Assembly: GCA_037976565.1 (NCBI GenBank)
Contig: CP137680.1
Location: 18,288,861 to 18,352,860, forward strand
Reading direction: 5' to 3'
Length of the DNA stretch: 64,000 nucleotides
Source of the DNA: Mesocentrotus franciscanus
Lineage: Eukaryota > Echinodermata > Echinoidea > Camarodonta > Strongylocentrotidae
The position numbers and the translations under genes were made by a program. Under the pieces are notes generated by a model that saw only the letters and a program-made list of their open reading frames with translations, did no database searches and was not told the origin of the DNA. Positions 20,649 to 33,700 of this stretch are shown here, piece after piece (positions within the stretch are counted from its first letter, which is position 1; every line of letters starts with the position of its first letter).

Positions 20649-23600
20649 GTAAGTATATATAATTTATCTTTTTATTTTATGTTGGATATCATATACATGC
20701 ATAACCCTTCCAATATAACGGCTTTATATTCTTTCCCTTCCCTCCTTTTTTTTAATAGAAAAATGGGCTTGTACATAGTAATTTCGATCAGGAATATCAT
20801 TGTTAAGAAAAAAAGAATACTATTTTCAAGTTCCTTCAGACCTAAACTAAACCTTAAGGCCGGCTTACATTATGACGAATAGCTGCGAATTGCAATATTG
20901 AATTTCTCGCCAATCATCGTGTGTTGCCTTCAATTGTCGCTGATGTCCGTCGGCAAATTTTCAGCAAGTTGAAAATGGCGGCAAAAAAATTCGTTGTGAT
21001 TCCGTTCAGATTTCGTTGGAGACCGCAACCCTCATTTCTTTGACGTTTCCATGCCGTGCGATTCCGTCTCTAGTCGTTTTGAGGTCGTCACAATTTCGTT
21101 GGTAGTCGTTGTCTTTGTCGTTGTCAACGACCATGACGGAAAAACAACGGCAAGTGACGTCAAATCTCGAACCCTGACGACACATTGCGCAGCAAGTAAC
21201 GAAATTGTAACGACCTTGGTGCAACGATGGATTGCGAATTTTGGCCGGAGGGTGACGGTTGATGACTGTTGATGGCGGGTCGTTTGCGAGTACCTGCGGC
21301 ATTGCAACGGTGGTCTGCGATGGGTTACGATTTTGCAACTATGGTCCACGATTTTAAACTTTTAGTGCTATTTTTCACGTTTTGTGACGTCAGTGACCCT
21401 CACACACACAGGCTTTGATGTCGGCCGCTGAGTCACGTCATCGTCGCCGCAATCCACCGTCAGCCGCCGTTCCTTGCCGCCAGCCAATCCGCTGCCAGCC
21501 GTCTGACCTCGTTCCTTGTTGCCGGGCTCCGTCGAGACATCGTCACTCGACGCCCACACAACGTCCGATTTTGTTCGCTAGACTCCGTTCCCTGCCGCAG
21601 CCATTCGTCCCTTGCCGCCGTGTTCTCGCTGAAGGTCGTTCCCACCCGTCAGCGAATCTTGGTTTCCCCTTTTGCCGTCGCTTTACCGCCAAAATTATGT
21701 GATTTTCAAGTCCGTCGCCTTTCGTGGGGTCTTTGCCGCCATTATGTGAGCCGGCCTTTAGTTTCCAAGCAAAGTGTGTCATTTCTATAAGAATCGTTTT
21801 AAGATTAAATACCTAACGGTTTCCTTCTGTTTACTTCTTTCCTGTTTAAAAAAGAACTTTCTGCAAAAGTAACCGTTCAACTTTATATTTTAATACAGTT
21901 TTGTAAAGGGTCTGGTCGTTTTGCTCATGCAAAAACTCCGTTAAAACACAGGAAATATGTTGTCATTCTAGTAAACTGTTCTGTTTGATTATTTTTACAC
22001 CCTTGCAACCTTGTTTGTTCTCTCTTTCTCTCAATCCAACACGTGCACACGCACACACACAACACCTACACGCACTCACGCTCCCCACAAAATATCGTAT
22101 CATCTGAGTGACGCTACTGACCCTTCGTAGGCTTTTCTAAGGTGCTATGAAATATATGGTGTTACGTAATCCGAACGCGATTTCCATTGGATACACACAA
22201 ACACATACGCACACTCACCCCACACACACTCATCTACCCATACACACAAAAACGGGTCTTGACAAATTGCCTCGACTTTACTTTTGAACGTCTTGCGATC
22301 GTGTTGCAACATTCAGTGAATTCATTGTACCTGACTAAACGTAAAAAATGAAAGAAAGTTAGAGCAAGAAAGAGCATTTCTAACTTAACACCAATTATAA
22401 GTCGGTGTTTCTTGAAATACGATTTCAACAACACATTAAGAACGGGGTGAAGTGGGACACGAATAAAGATGCGGGACTTTTTACTTTATAAATTTGAAAT
22501 ATTTATTGCAGATCTTCCATTTCTATATGGTATGTAATATTGATATTAATTACAACGAAATCATAATAATAAACAAGTTATATAATTAATACACAATCGA
22601 CATAAACTACTTAATATATTGTAATACTAACATAAAATAATCATGAAGAAGGATTGCCACATAAGCTAAGCTTGAAGGCGCAGTAATCCTTTATAAAAAT
22701 TAATAATTCCTATTAACAAAAATGATGTTGGGGATGGGAGTGAAAAAGATGTATGAGAAGGTGACAGGAGGATATGGAAAATAGAGCGATAAAGGTGATG
22801 GCTGTGCTGAAGAGATGAAGAGAATTAGGCAGAAGGCAGAAGTGAGGGGTGAAAGTGCGGGAAGTACAGATTGAGAGGGAGGGAGGAGAGGATAGAGAGG
22901 GAAAGAGAGAGAGAGAGAGACCACCATTTTTATAGGCGATTGTCCTAAAGTAAGTGTTCGAGATATCTGAGGTAATAAATCACTTTAAAATAGGAAACTT
23001 TTATAGTCACTTGTAAAACTGACCTAACAATATATATATATACCAGTAGCGGCAATCCCGGGTGGACGGGGAGTACACGTCCCCCCCCCCCGGAAAATTT
23101 GAAAAAGTGAAAAAAGGAAATGTATAGCGAATACTGACATAAGACTGCAACACACTTTTAGGCTCTGGAGGGCCTAAGAGTGCAGCGTTTAGACTAATAA
23201 AATGCAAAAATCTTCTCGCTCGGTCCCTACGCTCCTCGCATAATATCCTTCAAATAAATATTATAGAAAGTCTGTATTCCGTTGGTATCACTGTGATACC
23301 CACTGGCGTACTGATTGAGGGGGCAGTTACGCCCCCCAAATATAATTCAAACGTGGTTTATTTCTTATTCGATACCAGTGATTTACAAATGTTGCTGAAA
23401 TGACATGATTTTTCCTCACCTTTTGTAAATTATACTTCTTTTTTGCGTTTGTTGGACAATGACGAATTCCCAAATTTACAGTCAGGCAAAATATATGCTT
23501 ATTTAGAAGCCTACATGTCAGGGCCCACGGAACGGCGGGGCTCGGGGGCTCGAGACCCACCAAGGGCCCTAAGGCGGGCCCCTGGATGCTCATCTGACCG

Positions 23601-26600
23601 TAATGTAATGCCTAAAACCCCTGAGCTTCATAGGGCTCAACCCCCCTGGACCCCCACACCAATTAGTAACCAGCCATTTTCACAAGTAAGGTGTTAAAAT
23701 ATGCTTATCTGACCGTAATTAAATGCCTAAAACCCCTGAGCTTCCGGGGGCTCCGCCCTTGATCCCCCGCCGGGTCTATGCCCCTAGACCCCACGCCAAT
23801 TTACGCTGACTCTACCTGATCGTAAATACTTGAGCCCCCACACTTTGAAAAAACATTCCGCGGGGCCTGCATGTAACACGTAAGAGTGGTAGTGATGCGG
23901 ATTTTTTTTTGTCTGCCCCCAAACGTTTTTTGCTCATTACGCCACTGGTAATACCAAAGGAATACAGATTTTCCCCTCGCATTTAGGCCCCGGTTATGAA
24001 AAAGAAATCGCCGCTCATGATATATACCCTTTGCAGAAATATTGGATAAACTGATTAGCAGTTCTGTCAGTTTTAAATTTCAATTTTTTTTCTTCTCACA
24101 ACAATACAGATTTTTAATAAGATTAGAGTTTGTCCGAAGTAATTTGAACAATCTTTCATCAGGAATTGACTTATGAATGTTTATAACACGTTTTAAAGCA
24201 TAATTTATATATTTTCATTTATTATGTCTATGGATTAAGATTGGTTAAACTTGACATTCCTAACATACACAAAATGTAACTGGTATGGGGTAATGTTGGT
24301 CAAAGTGTCCCAGCTCACCTCGAATAGGGGAAAAAAACAAGCCAATGCCCTAAAATAGCGTTGTTGTTTTTTTCAGTTTTCATTTTTAAAAAAATATTGC
24401 AAAGTTTTGGGTCATATCAAACCTGTATACTGCATAAAGAGCGTTTAGCAAAGCTAAGTGGTTAACTGGTAAAAACCTTTGACAGTGAACGCCGAAAACA
24501 GGGGGGTGAGTCAGCAAAAAGAGAAGTGATAATTAAACCGACATGCAAAATCGTGTTATAGCTGTATAATTATTTTTAACATAAACAGTTAAGACCTTTG
24601 GCAGGATTTAAAAATGTATAAAAGGCTAATAACTTTTCGAGTTACATGGTGTGTCCCACTTCTCCCGCGTCAAAGTTCTTCCCCATATATACATTCATAA
24701 GCTAGGTTTAGTTTAGCTTCCATTATTGAATCCATGTGGGAAGAGTCCAATCAAATCACATGTTACATAATGGCAATGACTTTTAAAGTTGAGTTCTGGG
24801 AAAGGTGAACAATATTTTATGAGGTTTTTCATTCTATTTACATTAATGTGAAAGAGTGTCATAGAAAAACAGGTCCCATGAGAATGATTGCTCTTTCATG
24901 CACACGTTTGTGTAGTTCCGTATACACATCTCAGTGCATGTGACTTTTAGCAAGACTGTGCCATGCAATTTCATATTATTTTGATGTTCCAAAACCTCAT
25001 ATGCACCAATACTGATGTCCTACACAGTTTTTTTCACAATGCAATCGCATTACAAGAGCTCTACTTTATCTTTGATAGCCTTGTGCGTCACCTACTAAAA
25101 ATTCGTGAATGAGATATTACGTGATCCCAGCATGATTAATAGGCAAATGTTTAGGTATTGTAATTGCTCTTAAGTTGATTTATTTACAGTCTTTTCGAAA
25201 AGACTGTATAGGAGGTTTAAGGACTGGTTGAGGGCCATTTCCTCATTTCATTTATGTCCTTGCAAAAGAATAACCCATCTTGTCTTAATCTAGTAAACCA
25301 ATATTTCTTTTATTTTTGTATTGTGTTTCACCTGCATATATCATACTTTTTATTCAACTGAATAAAATAAAATAAATGTATTCGCATAGGAATTGGTTAA
25401 ATTTGCTAGGATTGTGTAAATATCTGTTTTTGAATTTGAATATAATTGTATTCTTTTTGAAATTATATGTAAAACATTGTCACGATTCAGCCATCCGGCT
25501 GCGAAGACATGTTTTGATAAATCCTAAATCTTGACACCTATTGCGTATGCATCGATTTCCAGTTTTAAAAATGGTCACTCTAACTGAGCCGAGATGCGGC
25601 ACCATCACACTTCCAAACGGAGACATTGTTGCTTTGGAAACCAAATCAGTAACCAACGAGGACATCTGGTGGCCAGAGATGAAGAGAATTGCTGCAAAAC
25701 ATCTCATCTGCAAACTGCCATGTAAGTTTTTAAAGCTCCTACGACGCAATGGTTTCAAAATTTATTTTGCTTTTAATTCAATGTGTCCACGGCTCTGCTC
25801 TAAATGTGTTATGATCCATTGGCTAAGTCTCCGGACTGTGAGCGAATAGTCCTCAAGGTACAAGGTTCGAACCCCTGCCGCATCAAATAAATCCTTTCGC
25901 AAGATATTAATTATAATTAATATTAATGCATTTACCAAACTTGACCTAGGTGTAGTAAGTGGGTACCCGGATATATTCCTTTAAAAAGAAATAACCGCCG
26001 GGGCTTTTTTGCGTGTTAACGAATGACAACTGCGAGCAACAACGGTCCCACTCGTGTGTAATGAGCTCTGGTTTATAACATACAGAAATGACAAATGCAT
26101 TAGAGTTTATTCTATCATAATAAGTACTTCCACGGTTTTGCCGCTTCATATCAGCATGAAGCCTAAAACTATCAACGGGTACTCAATCATAAAGAGGCTT
26201 AAATGGAAGCCTAAGGAAGGAATAAGATGAAGAAGATTACGGATAATTCATCATGGCATCATGTTATGGATTTGTACTGCACAAAATATTCATGTATGAA
26301 ACATATCAATCAAATAGCGGATCTCTCATTAATAATTATAAAGGGTCTGTAAGGTTAATCAAAACTTTTACCTGCTTTCTCAATATCGATTCTGTTACAG
26401 TTTGCAAACAATATTTATATTGATATTTGCTTTCTATTCATTTTCTTACTCAATTTGCCTTCTCCATCACTCTCTCTCTCTCTCTTTCTTTCTCTTTCTC
26501 TTTCACTCCCTTCTCTGTCTCTTTTTTAATCTTTTCTATGTCTTTCTGTCATCTTATCTCTTTCCTTCTTTCAATATTTCTCTCTCTTTCTCGCTGTACC

Positions 26601-29600
26601 TCACCTCCTTGTTCTCTTTCTCTATAATCCTCCCCCGTTCTCTCTGTCTGTCTGTCTACCCCCCCTCTCTCTCTCTCTTTCTATTTCTCTCTCCGTGTCT
26701 CTCTCAATCATCTATCTTTCACAAACAGATTGTCTTTCTACTCCATGCCAAAATGGAGGAACCTGCAAGGAGACACTCGATGGCATTACCTGTACTTGTC
26801 CCACAAACTTTTATGGTCCAACTTGTGCCATTGGTAGGCATGAAATTATGTTTTTAAAGTACACACAGCAACAACAACTAAAAAGAAGAAAAATGGACAC
26901 TATTTATAGTTAAGGTTTTCAAATAAATATTTGATATAAACTTGTCATTGATATATCAGAATAAACATGAAATGATCTTCTTTAAGATGATATGCAACTG
27001 GAATCATACTATTCTTGCATGAGTGAGCATAGCCATTTCGCAATAAAAGAGTCTCTGAGAGATAATTGCAAAAATGGGGCATTTGGCCATATAAATGTAA
27101 TGAGCATTGAAGGTATCCTATGGCTTATCCACGATCTTGGGTGGAAAGGAGAGGCATGTTGGCCGTGCTTGTCAAAACCATCCAGAGCTCAATACTCCTC
27201 ATTGTTTCTTAGTCTTTGTTTTCATTGTTAAACAACAATGTCTCACAGATGAACATGTTCATTAATATATGAATGGCTACTTGCTCGGTTTTTGCTATTT
27301 TCTTAATCGGACACTCTAACGGTTGACGGATGTGCACATCCAAACGTCAAAGTTCAAAACTTGATATTAATTAAGTTTAGTAGAGTATCATTTTTTCTTA
27401 AATTTCATATGAATTTTATTATATTTTATTGACGGTTTATATGCAAATTTTAAACAATAAAGAGTGTATCGCGGAAGAGGTTTACGGTACACCATGTATA
27501 AAGTCCTAGAAGGACTAAGAAAAGTGGATAAAAATAGAAGTGAAATGGAAAGGCGAGAAAAGTGGAGGTAGGAAGGAAGAATATCTTTCGGAAGTGAGTA
27601 TAGTCCTGAAAAGGACTGTAAACCAGAAGTGGTAGATAGGATGAGGGGTTTGAGTAGAAGACTGGATTGAGTTAGAGAGTTGAGTAGATGGGAGAAGCTG
27701 GCTTGAGTTGGCGAGTAGAGTTGCAGAGCAGGAGCAGGAGAGTAGTCCACTTTTTTCTGAGTGTGTTTATGTTAATAAGAAGACCTAACGAAGGTGTAGA
27801 ATGCATTCTAGCCCATTATAAATTATTGTCACCACTCGAATTCCCGACGCTTCCATACGTCTTTATCTGCAGCAAAATTTGATTTTGAAAACAATACAAT
27901 AGTAGTAGCGTGTGTCTTTATGTCCGCTTTATTGGTTTCATATTATCTCACACACACACACACACACACACACGCACGCTGCATATAAAAAGATATTTAA
28001 CAAAGATATATATGTTCGCTGCTGCGTGTGTGCGTGTTTGCGTGTGTGTATGTATGTTTGTACAATTATTTTTTCTTTCGATTCCCCTTTCATATAGATG
28101 TCGATGAGTGTGATGTTCATTCAGACTCGTGTGATACGACTAATGGAGTTTGTACGAACATGCCTGGTACATTCAGTTGTTCCTGTATTGCTGGTTATGA
28201 GATAGACATGGATGGAAGAACTTGCAATGGTAAGATATTCATATTTAGATTATTGTGTCTTGATATAGAATACGGCATACCATTTTGAAGGTATTTTAAG
28301 AGAAACATGAATACATGAAATCTTAGAAAGCATTTACAAGCATTGCCAAGCTGTAACGTGCTCAAAATTCTGCTGCTCGGGTCCTCAGTGGAACATCGCA
28401 CTTTCCCACATTACTTACTCCTGACTTTCTTAGTTGGGAATATATGTTTAACATAATGGTGTCTGCTTCCATATGCTGACATGTCAACTCAACTACCTCC
28501 CCACCAGTGGACAAATCACTACAGCGTTCCCTCACAGAGTAAATAAATCTGGTATCTGGATGTTGGAGTAACAGGGTTTTGAACTCAGTCTTCAGAAATT
28601 GCGGCAGATACATTTTGTTTCCTGGATTTTTGAACATGTTGCTGAAGTGCCTTAGGGGTAGCAGTTCATCATGCTGAGTCAAAGTCGTTGACAAGTACAT
28701 CTGATGAGACCATTCCTGACTGGAGCGACCTCAATATAGGCTGTGTAAGGTCGAATGGGTCACAATCAAATTATGTGATGAAATTTTGTACACCGCAATC
28801 ATCCAGCAACAACCTTGTTGTGGAGTTCTCTAGCTCTGTGACCTTCAGATGAGGTGCCCTCCAGTCAGGAAAGGTCGAATCAGATGGACTTGTCAAAGAC
28901 TTTGAATCAGCACATGAGAATGGGGAGACTCTAGTGCAATCATTCTTCAAAGAGCGCATGTTCTCTGGTGATAAACTGTTTGATGCAACCATACACAAAA
29001 ACAGCAGACACAGCTTCAGCAAACCACCAGTTATCAAATACGCATCAAAACATAAAACAGAGATGTGATGGTTTTCGAATGTAGCACATCAAATTGAAGG
29101 TATGCTAAAAAGGAAGAAAATCATTATTTAGTGCGCAACACTCCTTGAAAAGGATATTAGCAATATATCCCATTTCACATCCACACCTGTGCAGATGCTA
29201 TTTCCAGTGTCTATGGCCGTGGAAAACAATGAGTCCTTGACAACGCAATGAAGTCAGAAGAGGCACGAGAGCTACTTAGAGGGCTTAGGAAATCAAATAG
29301 GAGATCAAATACATATACAAGGATAAATCAAGCAAGACACTTGCAGAAACTCGCGCCAAAAAAGTGGGAAGGGATGAAGATATAACATTTTCTTGCCATA
29401 TGCACGTTTAAAATTACGAAAGGTCAATTCTATACAACAAAAAGGAGGTGAATTATGGAACAATATTTAAAACTCAAATTAAAAATGTGACCACTCTAAG
29501 TTCTTTTAAATCGAAATTCAAGTTGCGTCTTCTTGCCACATATAAATGACTTCCCTGATGCATACAATTACAATATAAATTATGTCGTTCTGCATTATAA

Positions 29601-30698
29601 TTGTGTTTTAGTTTGTTATGTCTTGTTTACGTTTCGCATTTTGTTATATCCTGTATATTGTGAATTTTAATGTTTTGTATTTTCCACATTTTTCATTTAT
29701 GTATTGGGTCCACCCACTTCCCTCAAGCCATCGGCTTTATCGGGTGCTAATGATCCAGTACACTTCTCAATGTATATAATTTATATTGTATGTGATTTGT
29801 TTATGAAATGATAAATTGAATTGAATTGAATTGAAGAGGAAATCGACTCTCAGGATTCCTCATGGTACAGATTCACTTAATTTGAAGGTAACATGGGCCA
29901 ACTATCAGGCATAGACCATGTTAAACTTTATGAATCCAGAGGCTCCATCATCTTCCCTTAAGCATGGTTGGAGCTTGAGAGAGGGTAAATGTTTGCCAAT
30001 ATGGTATTCACCGCCGGCACTACCTCACTGTCTAGATGCCAGAACAAATTGCACTGAAGACTCTGACACAGATTCAGATACTAGTGATTATAACAGTGAT
30101 TGTGAGGGGTATGACACCGAGTAGGATGATGAACTGTGCAATAAAGCAGGATAAGCATCATTGGACTATGTGTTTCGAAATAACTGTGTTATTGTTGGCC
30201 AAGGATCCTGATTCAAGTCTCTCAGTAGCCCTTTTGGCAGCCAGTTTGAATGTGCATGATCAATGTAAACTTTTTTTACTCATGAAAGTTGTAAATTTGA
30301 ATTTGCCATGCCAGATAACATATTATTAGACACTAAAATCATTAGAATCGGACTATGTTAACTGTGTTGGTGAATTTGACCACCAGTCAAAAGTGCGTTG
30401 ACCTTTCAACGTTTTTGACCCTAGCACCCTCATTTATTAAAGGTCGGAGGTATATCAAACTATACATTGTTTGAATCCTCATGACTAGACGAGTAATTTA
30501 ATATGCATATCGACACGATTGGAATATATTTGAATTTTGACCCCTGTTTGACCTTTGTTGACCCCTCCCGGAAACGCCCAGCATTTCCAAGGGGGCAGCC
30601 CAAGTCAAAATTGTTCGGTATTCATGAGGGAACACAAAAACACTTTCAAACCTTTATTTCCATAGTTTGGTCACGGGACCTACAGGCTGGTCTCCTAC

Positions 30699-30729
<31 letters not shown>

Positions 30730-30752
30730 CAAGGTATGATGATATTGACATG

Positions 30753-30799
<47 letters not shown>

Positions 30800-33700
30800 G
30801 TGCGTGTTTGTATGTTTGTATAATTGTTTTTTCTTTCAATTCCCCATTTATATAGATGTCGATGAGTGTGGTGTTCATGCAGACTCGTGTGATACGACTA
30901 ATGGAGTTTGTACGAATATGCCTGGTACATTCAGTTGTTCCTGTATTGCTGGTTATGAGATAGACATGGATGGAAGAACTTGCAATGGTAAGATACTCAT
31001 ATTTAGACTACTGTGTCTTGATATAGAATACGGCATACCATTATAAAGGTAATTTAAGAGAAAATACATGAATACATGAAATCTTAGAAAGCATTTACAA
31101 GGTCTACGAGAAATGATGATATTGAAATGATTATATAAATATATATATGTATGTGTGTGTGTATGTGTGCGTGCGTGCGTTAGTGTGTGTGTGTGTGTCC
31201 GTATATTTGTATAATTGTTTTTTTCTTTCAATTCCCCTTTTATATAGATGTCGATGAGTGTGATGTTCATTCAGACTCGTGTGAATGAACAAAAATTTTT
31301 AAAAAGCATTCACAAGGCCTACGAGGTATTGACATGCCAGTGATAATTGCTTTCAAGGATATTGACATTTCTTAACCCAACGGATAATCTTGGCCGGAAA
31401 TAATCATAGATACCTATTACACACACTGTCATATTTTGGCTACAAGAAACGAATCCTCCAATCCGCACATTCTAATCCACCTTTAAAATTGATATCTTCA
31501 CTAAATGTTATCACTTAATTTGATACTATCTAAGGCAGCAAACAGTAGTCCACAATATTCTTCAATATTATTTTCGGTTGAAACTTGTTTTATTTTTTTT
31601 CAATCCCCCTTTCATACAGATGTTGATGAGTGTGACCTTCAATCAGACTCGTGTGATACGACTAATGGAGTTTGTAAGAACATGCCTGGTACATTCAGTT
31701 GTTCCTGTACTGCTTGTTATGAGTTAGACATGGATGGAAGAACTTGCAATGGTAAGATACTTATATTTAGATTATTGTGTCATGGCAAGGAATACTGAAG
31801 AAAAGTATGAGGATAATTTAAAATAAAATATATGAATGAAAATTGAAAATTGCTTAGAAAGCATTTTCCAAAGTTTATAAGATACTATGATTGTATAACA
31901 CGATATACTTTCGAAAAATCAACCTAACGTAATTTCAATAGCCTTGTGCGTCCCCTTTTGAAATGTGCCAACATGACAACGACGAATTACGTAACCCAAA
32001 CGTGATTGCTATGGGGCATATACAATTAGGTATCGGAATTGCCCTTAAAGGACCCCTGCCATCCAAATGCAAGTTTACTCCTGTTGGTGTGCAGTCCCGC
32101 ATACATCTCATATTTTGATATGTAAACTTCTTAATGTGTTTCATAGATTTTTAAATATTTTTTAAATATTTTTGTTCAAACTTGCTAAGCTCCACCCTAA
32201 ATTTCCTCCATATCTCATTCCCCTTGTCACATCACCTGTCAGTCATCAATGAGCTAACTTGAGAAAGTGGTATGTAACTTTGCCAAAGTTGACCACCTGT
32301 TACAATAGAACAAACTATAGCAACATATAAGTTGCTATGTCAGACATGTCAGACTAATATTCTACAATAGACAATGGTATGTAATTTTCCCCAGCTCAGC
32401 ACACGCTCATAATAGAATTGCATGCTTTCATACATGTACAATACATCATCATTGCCTTTATCTTCCTGGTGATGCTACAGCATGTCGGACATAGCAACTT
32501 TTATGTTGCTGTTCATTACGTATTGTAACAGGTGGTCAACTTTGGCAAAGTTACATACCACTTTCTCAAGTTAGCTCATTGATGACTGACAGATTATGTC
32601 ACAAGGGGAATGAGATCTGGAGGATTTTTAGGGTGGAGTTTAGCAAGTTTGGAAAAAAATTATTTCAAAAAAAATAATTAAAAATCTATGAAACACATTC
32701 AGAAATTTACATATCAAAATATGAGATGTATGCAGGACTACACACCAACAGGAATAAACTTGTATTTGGATGGCATGGGCCCTTTAGAATGATTATTCGA
32801 ATATAGTTACGATTGTGTTGTATGATTATTGTTTTCAAAGAAAAAAAAAAAAATTCTTAACTCTAATGACTAATCCAATCCCTAAATGGCGTTTATCTGT
32901 CATGTCCATAGATCACTGCCAAATTTACATTGGCTTTTTGGGGGGCCTACTGCAATTCACATTTATTTTTTTATTTTTTTTATAACACACATGTTGCTTT
33001 TTTGTTTTTTAAATCATTGTCAATTGTCAAACACTTGTGTGTCTTGTTACACTCAGATAAGTGAGTGCGCGTAGAACGTTTGTTGGGATCGAGTAGCTAC
33101 TTTTTTCATCCCCTCATTCTTCTCCGTAAGTACTACAAAAGCTGCCACTGTTTAACGTTGATATTTGTGAACGAGCCTAAATTCAACAGGTTCAAAGTTT
33201 TAACAGACACATGATTGCCAGACAAATGGCTGCATGTTCAGCCAATCAGAAGGGGCGATTTCGTGCAATGTGTCCCATACGACATACTCACTCTATCATG
33301 TCTGTCCCATCAAGAACTGAAAATCTATTGATAAAGATAATATTATCAATCAGTGGTCATTTCAAGAAATTTGTTGTTCTTTAATTATTGAATGCAATAA
33401 ATGGATGAAAGATATACCTTGTATAGGCGGGGATATATTGCACAAAATCGCATATTATTCATGTTTTCTTTTTCACACATTGCATTGCATCAGCCTATGT
33501 TTCTTTGGTGGATTTATTTCAGCTATCTGGACCTCTTTCCAAGGAAGTTGCTACAAATACTTCGACAATAACATCAACTTTTATCAGGCCTTGTCTACCT
33601 GTCGGAATCTGACCAATGGACAGTCATGCCATGCAGACTTGGTTTCTATTCATAGTGCAGAAGAGCAGGAATTCATCGCCAGTCTCTGTCTAGAAAATGT

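Larger units (their letters stand above)
28415..30730. mobile_element. Composite of dead mobile elements (copy 2)
   Basis: It is nearly identical to 3105-5412. It contains the minus-strand EADT-type frames (28415-29037), a non-LTR 3' end (about 29400-29836), a plus-strand C-terminal frame (29850-30124), and an ATT microsatellite tail. It lies in the intron between EGF-CA A and B of gene 2. Confidence 0.75.

Noticed and set aside
21032..21782. Overlapping open frames on both strands in the GC-rich stretch
   Set aside because: They lie inside the Harbinger-like element. The absence of stops reflects its GC content, and frames differ between the two copies.
22443..24665. 2.2-kb DNA transposon bounded by GGGGTGAAGTGGGACAC and its inverted partner
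   Set aside because: Only a short, imperfect inverted match was seen, with no target duplication and an independent hAT-like element inside. Too weak to annotate.
25810..25884. Functional tRNA gene
   Set aside because: A and B boxes are present, but the acceptor and anticodon stems do not form and the segment is part of a duplicated intron. SINE head is the better reading.
26402..26857. 151-codon plus-strand frame ahead of and over the EGF exon
   Set aside because: Mostly a CT microsatellite translated as S, L and F, in a different frame from the EGF exon.
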